This document shows positions 54,694 through 63,420 of a stretch of 64,000 nt of DNA, in pieces (position 1 is the first letter of the stretch; every line of letters begins with the position of its first letter). The translations under genes and the position numbers were made by a program. Under the pieces are notes generated by a model, which saw nothing but the letters and a program-made list of their open reading frames with translations, had not been told where the DNA came from and made no database searches. The DNA is from Bosea sp. NBC_00550 (lineage in GTDB: Bacteria; Pseudomonadota; Alphaproteobacteria; Rhizobiales; Beijerinckiaceae). The stretch lies in contig NZ_CP102772.1 in the NCBI RefSeq assembly GCF_026020075.1, forward strand, positions 4,182,501 through 4,246,500, given 5' to 3'.

Positions 54694-55530
54694 ATGCGCG
54701 AGAGCTTGAACAGCAGGCGGGAACCACCGGGGGCCGAACAGGTCTTCGGAGCTCTCGAACGATTGCTGACTTCCGATGAACTGCGTCTTTCGGAGCGCAA
54801 CCGGCGCTTCCTGTCCTTCGTGGTGACGCAGGCCATCAGAGGCACGGCGGATCGCATCAAGGCTTATACGATCGGCGTCGATGTCTTCGGACGCGATGAA
54901 GCCTTCGATCCGGCGACGGATCCGATCGTCAGGATCGAGGCGACACGCTTGAGAGCGGCCCTGGCATCCTATTACGAGCAGGTGGGATCTGAAGCGGCGG
55001 TCAGGATTTCGCTTCCCAAGGGCAGTTACGTGCCGGCATTCGACTGGGCTGCCTTGGCGCACGGCGCGGAGGCCGGCGGGGATCTCGCCGAGAAGAGGGC
55101 CGGCATGCCGCTGCTCTCGGCGCAAGTGATCGTTCAGGATCATACCGGGCGGGGCAATGAAGACATGGCGGCACGCGCCGAGCTGTTCGTCGATGCGCTC
55201 GCGATGACGCTGCAGAAGGCTTCCTTCACGGTCCATGTCGTGCCGCCGGAGGAGCGCCGTGCGGCCGCCGACGCGATCCAGGCCATCTACTGTGCGCCGC
55301 ATGAGGCGCTTTCGCTCGATATCGCGGTTCGCCCCGTCGATGCCAAGATGCGTTACTCCTGGCGCCTGGGCGATCTCGCAACAGGCGAGGTCCTGGCCAC
55401 CAGCTTCCGCGACTACGTGGTCGCGAGCGCATCCGGCTATGAGGGCGTCGACGATCTGGCCGCCGACGCGACCAGCGCCATGTCCGCGGCCATCGGCCTG
55501 CGCCAGCGCGCACAAGGCCGGGTTCCGTAA
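54694..55530 (+). CDS. Putative regulator with an adenylate-cyclase-associated N-terminal domain
   Basis: A 278-residue protein whose first ~115 residues match the domain found at the N terminus of many alphaproteobacterial cyclase/TPR proteins: LSERNRRFLSFVVTQAIRG, IKAYTIGVDVFGRDEAFDPATDPIVRIEATRLRAALASYYEQVG. The rest resembles their beta-rich periplasmic-like module, but there is no membrane helix, cyclase or TPR part. It may bind DNA or a ligand. Its stop codon lies inside a GTAACSGTTAC palindrome upstream of the sulfatase gene. Confidence 0.7.
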   Translation: MRESLNSRREPPGAEQVFGALERLLTSDELRLSERNRRFLSFVVTQAIRGTADRIKAYTIGVDVFGRDEAFDPATDPIVRIEATRLRAALASYYEQVGSEAAVRISLPKGSYVPAFDWAALAHGAEAGGDLAEKRAGMPLLSAQVIVQDHTGRGNEDMAARAELFVDALAMTLQKASFTVHVVPPEERRAAADAIQAIYCAPHEALSLDIAVRPVDAKMRYSWRLGDLATGEVLATSFRDYVVASASGYEGVDDLAADATSAMSAAIGLRQRAQGRVP

Positions 55531-55537
55531 CCGTTAC
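55527..55537. promoter_or_regulatory. GTAACSGTTAC site 2 (GTAACCGTTAC), perfect palindrome
   Basis: The arms are exactly complementary around a central C. The site overlaps the stop of the regulator gene, 105-115 bp upstream of the sulfatase start, and shares the following AGGCT-like bases with site 4 upstream of moxR. Confidence 0.5.
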
Positions 55538-55641
55538 AGGCTTAAGCCCCAAATTGGTCCATGCAATGCTCGGCGGCGTGCGCGGACGAACGCTGTGTCA
55601 GCTATGTCTCCACGGTTGCAATGTGAAACCAGGAGCATTTC

Positions 55642-57240
55642 ATGGAACGCCATAAATTCCTGGCCGCGGCAGCACTGGCTGCCGTCCTGGGTCTCTCGGG
55701 GGGCGCGGCGAAGGCTCAGCAGCCCGCGCCTGCATCGGCGCCCAGCCGGCCGAACATTCTCGTGATCTTCGGCGACGACATCGGCCAGTCGAACATCAGT
55801 GCCTACACGCAGGGGTTGGTCGGCTACAGAACGCCGAACATCGACCGGATCGCCAAGGAAGGCATGATGTTCACCGATTATTACGCGGAGAACAGCTGCA
55901 CGGCGGGACGCTCTTCCTTCATCACGGGGCAGACGCCCAAGCGCACCGGTCTCACCAAGGTCGGCATTCCCGGCGCGCCGGTCGGCCTGCAGGACCGCGA
56001 CATCACCATTGCCCAGGCGCTCAAGGCCCGCGGCTACGCGACCGGGCAGTTCGGCAAGAACCATCTCGGTGACCGCGATGAATACCTGCCGACCCGGCAC
56101 GGCTTCGACGAGTTCTTCGGCAATCTCTACCATCTCAATGCCGAGGAGGAGCCCGAGCGGCCGTACTGGCCAAAGCAGGACACGGCCTATGTCAAGGCCA
56201 ACTCGCCGCGCGGCGTGCTCAAGGCCTCTGCCGACGGCAAGATCGAGGATACCGGCCCGCTGACCAAGAAGCGGATGGAGACGATCGACGACGAGACGAC
56301 CGCGGGCGCAATCGATTTCATGCAGCGTCAGGTCCGGGCCAACAAGCCGTTCTTCACCTGGATGAACACGACGCGCATGCACGTGTTCACGCATATTCGC
56401 GAAGCCAACAAGGGCAAGAGCGGCATGCCCGGCAACGACTACGCCGACGGCATGCTCGAGCACGACGAGGATGTCGGCAAGCTGCTGAAGGCGGTCGACG
56501 ATCTTGGCATTGCAAGCAACACCATCGTCATTTACGCCACGGATAACGGTCCGAACCGATTCTCCTGGCCGGATGCGGCGACCTCGCCGTTCCGCAACGA
56601 GAAGGATTCGAACTGGGAAGGCGCCTTCCGCGTGCCGGCCATGGTCCGCTGGCCTGGAAAGATCAAGCCGGGCGAGGTCTCCAACGAGATGTTTTCAGGC
56701 CTCGACTGGTTCCCGACCCTGCTCGCTGCGGCCGGCGACACGGACGTCAAGGAGCGCCTGCTCAAGGGTACGAGCGTCGAGAACAAGACCTTCAAGGTCC
56801 ATCTCGACGGCTACAACCAGCTGCCCTACCTGACCGGCCAGCAGCCGAAGGGCAACCGCACCGACTTCGCCTATTTCAACGATGACGGCGTGCTCGTCGC
56901 CTATCGCCACGAGAACTGGAAGGCCGTGTTCTGCGAGATGAAGTATCCCGGCGGCTTCGACGTCTGGAAGGAGCCCTTCGTCTGCCTGCGCGTGCCGAAG
57001 ATCTTCAACCTGCGCATGGACCCCTTCGAGCGCGCCGACATCGTCTCGGACCAGTACAATGCCTGGCTGGTCGACAACGTCTATCTGGCCGGCTGGCTGG
57101 TGACCAAGGCGGCCGGTTTCCTCGAAACCTTCATCGAATATCCGCCGAGCCAGGAAGCGCCGAGCTTCTCGATCGATCAGGTGGCGCGCGACGTGGAGGC
57201 GAAGATCAAGGCCAATGCCGCCAAGGCTGCTCCCAAGTAG
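55642..57240 (+). CDS. Periplasmic sulfatase (formylglycine type)
   Basis: A 532-residue alkaline-phosphatase-superfamily sulfatase: signal peptide of about 25 residues (AKAQ), metal-binding ILVIFGDDIGQSN, FGly motif CTAGR (C86-R90) in ENSCTAGRSSFITGQ, GKNHLGDRDEYLPTRHGFDEF and YATDNGPNRFSW. Cys at the active site requires conversion to formylglycine, and a formylglycine-generating enzyme is encoded 1.2 kb downstream. Sulfate-ester substrate unknown. Confidence 0.95.
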   Translation: MERHKFLAAAALAAVLGLSGGAAKAQQPAPASAPSRPNILVIFGDDIGQSNISAYTQGLVGYRTPNIDRIAKEGMMFTDYYAENSCTAGRSSFITGQTPKRTGLTKVGIPGAPVGLQDRDITIAQALKARGYATGQFGKNHLGDRDEYLPTRHGFDEFFGNLYHLNAEEEPERPYWPKQDTAYVKANSPRGVLKASADGKIEDTGPLTKKRMETIDDETTAGAIDFMQRQVRANKPFFTWMNTTRMHVFTHIREANKGKSGMPGNDYADGMLEHDEDVGKLLKAVDDLGIASNTIVIYATDNGPNRFSWPDAATSPFRNEKDSNWEGAFRVPAMVRWPGKIKPGEVSNEMFSGLDWFPTLLAAAGDTDVKERLLKGTSVENKTFKVHLDGYNQLPYLTGQQPKGNRTDFAYFNDDGVLVAYRHENWKAVFCEMKYPGGFDVWKEPFVCLRVPKIFNLRMDPFERADIVSDQYNAWLVDNVYLAGWLVTKAAGFLETFIEYPPSQEAPSFSIDQVARDVEAKIKANAAKAAPK

Positions 57241-57253
57241 CGAGACGCACAAA

Positions 57254-57280
57254 CCCGGTCGGCGCACTCCGCCGACCGGG
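57254..57280 (+). terminator. Terminator-like hairpin after the sulfatase gene
   Basis: A perfect 11-bp GC stem (57254-57264 with 57270-57280) with a CACTC loop lies 13 bp after the stop. It lacks a T-run, so it may be a pause/processing hairpin or a Rho-assisted end. The 273-bp gap 57241-57513 shows nothing else. Confidence 0.45.
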
Positions 57281-57513
57281 CCCTTGCCCGAATTGGCCTC
57301 GTTTACCGACGGGTGCTCCGTTGGCTCATGACGTTTCTCCTCCGGATGTCGCGGCTTTTCCTGAGGGGCCATCGCCCAAGCTGAAGCCGGATCGAAGAGC
57401 TTCTTTTTCTGCACGGGAAGGTGGAAGATCGGAGATGCTCAGCCGGAAGATGTCGAGCGGGATGCCGACGCATTGCAACGGTTGCCGGAACCCTGGATTG
57501 GAAGGCTCCCGCG

Positions 57514-58437
57514 ATGCGGCCGGATGACATCATCGAGCGCTTCCGGGTGACCGACGGAGACGGCTTCCGCCTGAAGCGTTTCGACCCCGCCGATACCTGC
57601 GGGCTCGATATCGACAAGGACGCGGCGAAGCAGCTGCTGCAGGACGGCGTGAGGCGCCTGCACGAGTTGCAGGAGCGGCTCTATGCCGGCAGGCGCTGGT
57701 CCGTGCTCATCGTGCTGCAGGCGATCGACACCGCCGGCAAGGACGGCACGATCGAGCACGTCATGTCCGGCGTGAACCCGCAGGGCTGCCGGGTCACCTC
57801 CTTCAAGGCGCCGAGCCAGCTGGAGCTGAGCCATAACTTTCTCTGGCGCGCCACCTGCGCGCTACCGGGGCGCGGCGAGATCGGCATCTTCAACCGGTCC
57901 TATTACGAGGAGGTCCTCGTCGTCCGCGTCCATCCCGAGCTGCTGAAGAAACAGGGGCTGGCACCGAAGCTGATCGGCAAGGACGTCTGGCAGCAGCGTT
58001 TCAAAAGCATCCGCGAGTTCGAGCACCACCTGACGCGAAACGGGACCATCATCCTGAAATTCTTCCTTCATCTCTCGAAGGACGAGCAGCGCCGCCGCCT
58101 GCTGGAGCGGATCGACCAGCCCGACAAGAACTGGAAGTTCGATCCCGCCGATATCGCCGAGCGCCGCCACTGGGACGCCTATCAGGCAAGTTATGAGGAG
58201 GCCATCGCCAGTACCGCGACCAAGACGGCGCCCTGGCATGTTGTTCCCGCCGACAACAAGTGGTTCACTCGGCTGTTCGTCGCCGCCGCGATCGTGGAGT
58301 GTCTGGAAAAGTGCAAGCTCAAATTCCCGAAGGTCGATGACGACGCGCGCGAGGCGATGGCGCAGGCTCGGAAAGAACTTCTGGCCGAGGGCGATCTCGG
58401 CGGGAGCCGCCTGAAGAAAGGCCGAGACGATGGTTGA
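57514..58437 (+). CDS. ppk2: Polyphosphate kinase 2 family protein
   Basis: A 307-residue PPK2 that moves phosphate between polyphosphate and nucleotides. The P-loop-like DTAGKDGTI (72-80), Walker B/lid segments IFNRSYYEEVLVVRVHP and HLTRNGTIILKFFLHLSKDEQRRR, and WHVVPADNKWFTRL are all intact. Length and layout fit the single-domain class. The start at 57514 is the first ATG that gives the family N terminus. It overlaps the FGE gene by 8 bp. Confidence 0.94.
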   Translation: MRPDDIIERFRVTDGDGFRLKRFDPADTCGLDIDKDAAKQLLQDGVRRLHELQERLYAGRRWSVLIVLQAIDTAGKDGTIEHVMSGVNPQGCRVTSFKAPSQLELSHNFLWRATCALPGRGEIGIFNRSYYEEVLVVRVHPELLKKQGLAPKLIGKDVWQQRFKSIREFEHHLTRNGTIILKFFLHLSKDEQRRRLLERIDQPDKNWKFDPADIAERRHWDAYQASYEEAIASTATKTAPWHVVPADNKWFTRLFVAAAIVECLEKCKLKFPKVDDDAREAMAQARKELLAEGDLGGSRLKKGRDDG

Positions 58438-59389
58438 CGCTGCGATTCTGGACGTGCCCGCTGCGACCGAGGGGATGATCCGCATTGCCGGCGGCACCTT
58501 CCATATGGGGTCGGGCAAGCATTATCCGGAGGAGGCGCCGAGCCATCGCGTCAGCGTCGACCCGTTCTGGATCGATGCGACGCTGGTCACGAACCGGCAG
58601 TTCCGGTCCTTCGTCGAGGCGACCGGCCATGTCACCTTCGCCGAGATCGCGCCGGACCCGAAGGATTACCCGGGCGCCCTCCCGCATATGCTGCGGGCGG
58701 GATCGCTGATGTTCGATCCGCCGTCGCATCCCGTCGATCTGCGCAACTGGGCGCAGTGGTGGACGTTCAAGTTCGGCGCGACCTGGCGCAAGCCCTACGG
58801 TTCGGGATCCTCGATCAAGGGCATGGACGACCATCCCGTCGTCCATGTCGCCTATCGCGACGCCGAGGCCTATGCGGCGTGGGCCGGCAAATCGCTGCCG
58901 ACCGAGGCGGAGTGGGAATTCGCCGCCTGGGGCGGGCGAGAAGACGCCGAATTCGCCTGGGGCGACGAGCTCGTGCCGGCCGGCCGTCACATGGCGAATA
59001 TCTGGCAGGGGAATTTCCCCAGCGAGAACACCAAGGATGACGGCTGGGCCCGCACCTCGCCTGTCAAGGCGTTTCCGGCGAACGGCTATGATCTCTACGA
59101 CATGATCGGCAATGTCTGGGAGTGGACAGCCGATTTCTGGTCGGTGCGCCATCAGGCCGACGCACCCAAGGCCTGTTGCGTGCCGCAGAACCCGCGCGGG
59201 GGGCCGGAGGCCGAGAGCTACGATCCCCGCCAGCCGACGATCCACATTCCCCGCAAGGTACTGAAGGGCGGCTCCCATTTGTGCGCGCCGAGTTACTGCC
59301 GGCGCTACCGGCCGGCGGCGCGCCATGCCGAGCCCGTCGACACCTCCACCAGCCATGTCGGTTTTCGCTGCGTGGTCCGCGAGCGCTGA
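58430..59389 (+). CDS. Formylglycine-generating enzyme (SUMF1-like)
   Basis: A 319-residue FGE-sulfatase-domain protein: IRIAGGTFHMGSGKHYPEEAPSHRVSVDPFWID at the start, YCAWAGK-like AYAAWAGKSLPTEAEWEFAAWGG, NVWEWTADF and the active-site pair in GGSHLCAPSYCRRYRPAAR (C285, C290) that binds Cu(I) in aerobic FGEs. It oxidises the sulfatase CTAGR cysteine to formylglycine. Its start overlaps ppk2, so sulfatase maturation and PPK2 are co-expressed. No export signal is seen. Confidence 0.94.
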   Translation: MVDAAILDVPAATEGMIRIAGGTFHMGSGKHYPEEAPSHRVSVDPFWIDATLVTNRQFRSFVEATGHVTFAEIAPDPKDYPGALPHMLRAGSLMFDPPSHPVDLRNWAQWWTFKFGATWRKPYGSGSSIKGMDDHPVVHVAYRDAEAYAAWAGKSLPTEAEWEFAAWGGREDAEFAWGDELVPAGRHMANIWQGNFPSENTKDDGWARTSPVKAFPANGYDLYDMIGNVWEWTADFWSVRHQADAPKACCVPQNPRGGPEAESYDPRQPTIHIPRKVLKGGSHLCAPSYCRRYRPAARHAEPVDTSTSHVGFRCVVRER

Positions 59390-59451
59390 TGTCTCGGAAG
59401 TCGATCACCAACCACGGACAGCGAAGAGGACGGCGCAAGCCGAAGGCCGCA

Positions 59452-59721
59452 ATGACCCAGATCAGCAAGACGAAACGCTTCGCCCTGCTCGTGCTCATGG
59501 TCCCCGCATTCGTGCTGGGCGCCTGCACGACGCAGGATGCGGCCTCGCCGCCGCCGGAAACGCAGCGGATCGTGACGTCCACGCCTACCCAGCGCAGTTA
59601 TCTCGATGCCGGCCCGGCGCCGGCACGGGGTGGTGGCCCGAACTATGTGCAGGCTGGTCAGAACAGTTTCGCGCGCCAGACGGACAGCTTCGGCAACGAT
59701 GTCGTTCCCAGGATTCCGTGA
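59452..59721 (+). CDS. Small lipoprotein
   Basis: An 89-residue protein with a lipoprotein signal: basic start, hydrophobic helix (ALLVLMVPAFVLGAC) and lipobox LGAC with Cys at 25. The mature part is short, Pro/Gly-rich and polar. No family recognised. It follows the FGE gene by 62 bp on the same strand. Longer in-frame starts exist but would block the lipobox signal. Confidence 0.72.
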   Translation: MTQISKTKRFALLVLMVPAFVLGACTTQDAASPPPETQRIVTSTPTQRSYLDAGPAPARGGGPNYVQAGQNSFARQTDSFGNDVVPRIP

Positions 59722-59767
59722 GAGCCCTCGCATCCGTGTGCCAGCACGCGTGGCGCCTCTGTAGGCG

Positions 59768-59778
59768 TTTACGGTTAC
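59768..59778. promoter_or_regulatory. GTAACSGTTAC-like site 3 (TTTACGGTTAC)
   Basis: Two bases off the palindrome, 88 bp before site 4 in the 207-bp gap between the lipoprotein gene and moxR. The gap otherwise shows nothing. Confidence 0.35.
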
Positions 59779-59855
59779 GCGCTTGACGAGGACGGAGAGG
59801 GCGCGCATCGCCGGCTTGCCATGAGATGGCCTGCCCGGCTCCCGTCCTCACGGCC

Positions 59856-59866
59856 GTAACGGTTAC
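59856..59866. promoter_or_regulatory. GTAACSGTTAC site 4 (GTAACGGTTAC), perfect palindrome
   Basis: The exact reverse complement of site 2, 63 bp before the moxR start, followed by AAGGCT much as site 2 is followed by AGGCT. Confidence 0.5.
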
Positions 59867-59928
59867 AAGGCTGACTTGATCCGGGGTTCCGTCACACTCC
59901 GATCCCAGCCACAGTCGAGGGTCGGGCA

Positions 59929-60909
<981 letters not shown>

Positions 60910-60920
60910 CGAGGCGCGTC

Positions 60921-61922
60921 ATGGCGTTGATGCGGGAAAGAGCGAGGACGGAAGGGCCGGCTCCGGCTGCGGGCGCCCGCGCTTTCGCCACGCTCGACGA
61001 CCTCCTTCGTCTCAAGCATCGCGCCCGCGGCTTCAGCTTCCTGCCGCGCCAGCCGGTGCACAGCCTCCTCGCTGGGCGCCACGCCTCGCGTCTGCGCGGG
61101 CGCGGCCTGAATTTCGAGGAGCTGCGGCACTATTTCGAGGGCGACGATACCCGCACGATCGATTGGCGCGCGACGGCGCGGCTCGGCAGCCCGCATGTCC
61201 GGGTCTATTCCGAGGAGCGCGACCGGCCCGTCATCCTGCTCGTCGACCAGCGCAGCACGATGTTCTTCGGCAGCCGGCGCGCGATGAAATCGGTTGCGGC
61301 GGCGGAGGCTGCCGCGCTTGCCGCCTGGCGGGTCACCTCGCTTGGCGATCGTGTCGGGGCCGTGGTCTTCAACGATGATGGGGTGGTGACGGTCAAGCCG
61401 CAGGCGCGCGACCAGGGCGTCGTGCGCGTTCTGAGCGAGGTCGTCAGGCAGAATGCGGCGCTGGAACACGCGCCAGTCTCCGATCAAGGGGCAGGCCGGC
61501 TCAACGAGGCCCTGAGCGCGGCCGCGCGCATGGTGGCGCATGACGGCCTGATCTGCATTATCTCCGACCTCGATGGCGAGAATGACGAGACCCGCCGGCT
61601 GGTGACCCGGCTCTGCGCCCATAACGACGTCCTCGCCGTCTTCATCCAGGACCCGCTGGAGCAGCAGCTTCCGGATGTCGGGCGGGCAACGTTTAGCTCT
61701 GGGCAGGCGCAGATCGAGGTCGACGCCTCCGGCGCATCCCTGCGGCAACGCTTCTCCGATGAAAGGGCAGCATGGCGCGCCCGGTTGGCGGAGCTCTCCC
61801 GCAGCCGCGCCATCCCGGTGCTGGCGATCTCGCCCGACCGTGACGTGGCCGATCAAATGCGCGAGCTGATCGGCCGGCGCCAGGCACAAAAGCTCGCGAG
61901 CGCCAGCGGGAGGGCGCCATGA
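60921..61922 (+). CDS. DUF58 domain protein
   Basis: 333 residues with the DUF58 signature around RGRGLNFEELRHYFEGDDTRTIDWRATARLG, followed by a vWA-like half (VYSEERDRPVILLVDQRSTMFFGS). It is a usual partner of MoxR and is soluble here, with no clear membrane helix. It starts 11 bp after moxR, and its end overlaps the DUF4381 gene by 4 bp (ATGA). Confidence 0.93.
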   Translation: MALMRERARTEGPAPAAGARAFATLDDLLRLKHRARGFSFLPRQPVHSLLAGRHASRLRGRGLNFEELRHYFEGDDTRTIDWRATARLGSPHVRVYSEERDRPVILLVDQRSTMFFGSRRAMKSVAAAEAAALAAWRVTSLGDRVGAVVFNDDGVVTVKPQARDQGVVRVLSEVVRQNAALEHAPVSDQGAGRLNEALSAAARMVAHDGLICIISDLDGENDETRRLVTRLCAHNDVLAVFIQDPLEQQLPDVGRATFSSGQAQIEVDASGASLRQRFSDERAAWRARLAELSRSRAIPVLAISPDRDVADQMRELIGRRQAQKLASASGRAP

Positions 61923-62401
61923 GCGCCGATCCCGGCGACCTCGCCAATCTCGCCGATCTGGCGCTGCCTCCGGCGATATCCTTCTGGCCGCCGGCCGCCG
62001 GCGTCTGGATCTTGGGCGGTGCGACTGCTGCCGCGCTGGCGGTGGCAGGCTGGCGTGCATGGGAGCGCTATCGCGCCGACGCCTATCTCCGTCGCGCCGC
62101 CGCGGAAATCGACTCGGCGGCGCTTGCTGGCAATGCGCCCGGCGCCGTTTCGGCCGTACTGAAGCGCGCCGCGATGGTCACCTATGGGCGGGAGCGTGTA
62201 GCGTCCCTGACGGGGCCGGCCTGGACGAGCTTCGTCGTCGAGACGGCGCCTGCCGGCGAAACGATGACGGAACTGACCAGCAGCCTGCATGGGCTGTTTT
62301 CGGCAAACGCTTCTTCATCCGCACAGGACCCTGCTGCGTTGGCTGCTCAAGCCAAGGTCTGGCTGCGGGGCCAGCGCGGCCGCGTTTCAGGGCGGAGGTG
62401 A
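61919..62401 (+). CDS. DUF4381 membrane protein
   Basis: A 160-residue protein with the DUF4381 start LANLADLALPPAISFWPPAAGVWILGGATAAALAVAGW (single membrane helix near 25-45) and a cytoplasmic helical tail (RRAAAEIDS…LKRAAMVTYGRERVASLTGPAWTSFV). Standard member of MoxR/Bat operons between DUF58 and BatA. 2 bp separate it from batA. Confidence 0.9.
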   Translation: MSADPGDLANLADLALPPAISFWPPAAGVWILGGATAAALAVAGWRAWERYRADAYLRRAAAEIDSAALAGNAPGAVSAVLKRAAMVTYGRERVASLTGPAWTSFVVETAPAGETMTELTSSLHGLFSANASSSAQDPAALAAQAKVWLRGQRGRVSGRR

Positions 62402-62403
62402 CG

Positions 62404-63420
62404 ATGCTCTCCTTCGCTCATCCGTGGGTCGTTCTGCTCGCTCCGCTCCCGCTGCTCGTCTGGTTCGCGCTGCCGGCCCATGCGGAGCGGCGCGCCGGTC
62501 TGCGCGTGCCCTTCTTCGACAGGCTGGCAAGGCTGAGCGGGCAGCAGCCCTATTCCGGCGGCGTCGTCGCGCGGCGCCATCTCGGCCGTCTGCTGGTCCT
62601 GGCGCTGGTCTGGCTGATGACCCTGGCGGCGCTGTCCCGGCCGCAATGGATCGAGCCGCCTCTGCATCGCGACGTGCCCACCCGTGACCTGCTGGTCCTC
62701 GTCGATCTCTCCGGCTCGATGGACACCAAGGATTTCGTCGATGCCTCCGGCAAGACCGTGGACCGCCTGACGGCTGTGAAGCAGGTGCTCGACGACTTCC
62801 TCTCGCGCCGCAAGGGCGATCGCGTCGGCGTCGTCGTCTTCGGCGATGCGCCTTTCGCGCTGGTGCCCTTCACCACCGACCTGGAGCTGTGCCGCGCGAT
62901 GTTGCGCGACACCGATGTCGGCATGGCCGGGCCGCGCACGGCCTTCGGTGACGCCATCGGCCTCGGCATCGGGCTGTTCGCCAAGAGCACGGTCAAGGCC
63001 AGGACGATCATCGCCCTGACCGATGGCAACGACACCATGAGCAAGGTCCCGCCCGCGGAGGCCGCGCGCGTCGCCAAGGACAAGGGCATCGTGATCCATA
63101 CCGTCGCGGTCGGCGATCCGCAGGCGGCTGGCGAGGACAAGCTCGACGAGGCCGCGCTGAAGGAGGTCGCGGACACGACCGGCGGCGGCTTCTTCCGCGC
63201 GCTCGACCGCACCCAGCTCGCCGACATCTATCGCCGCCTCGATGAGATCGAGACCCGCCATATCGATACGGTGAGTTTCCGCCCGCGCCGCGACATCTTC
63301 TGGGTGCCCATCGCCGCGATGCTGGTGCTCACCATGCTCGCGCAGTCATTGTTCATCTGGCGCCGGCATAGGCGCAGCCCAGCCCCGGAACCGCAGGCGA
63401 TTGCGGGAGCGCCGCGATGA
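62404..63420 (+). CDS. batA: BatA-like von Willebrand factor A-domain protein
   Basis: 338 residues: N-terminal membrane helices (about 8-22 and 60-78), a vWA domain with intact MIDAS DLSGS (D101-S103-S105) in LLVLVDLSGSMDTKDF and TDGND, and a C-terminal helix (FWVPIAAMLVLTMLAQSLFIW). The domain faces the periplasm and is expected to bind divalent metal. It overlaps batB by 4 bp (ATGA). Confidence 0.93.
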   Translation: MLSFAHPWVVLLAPLPLLVWFALPAHAERRAGLRVPFFDRLARLSGQQPYSGGVVARRHLGRLLVLALVWLMTLAALSRPQWIEPPLHRDVPTRDLLVLVDLSGSMDTKDFVDASGKTVDRLTAVKQVLDDFLSRRKGDRVGVVVFGDAPFALVPFTTDLELCRAMLRDTDVGMAGPRTAFGDAIGLGIGLFAKSTVKARTIIALTDGNDTMSKVPPAEAARVAKDKGIVIHTVAVGDPQAAGEDKLDEAALKEVADTTGGGFFRALDRTQLADIYRRLDEIETRHIDTVSFRPRRDIFWVPIAAMLVLTMLAQSLFIWRRHRRSPAPEPQAIAGAPR

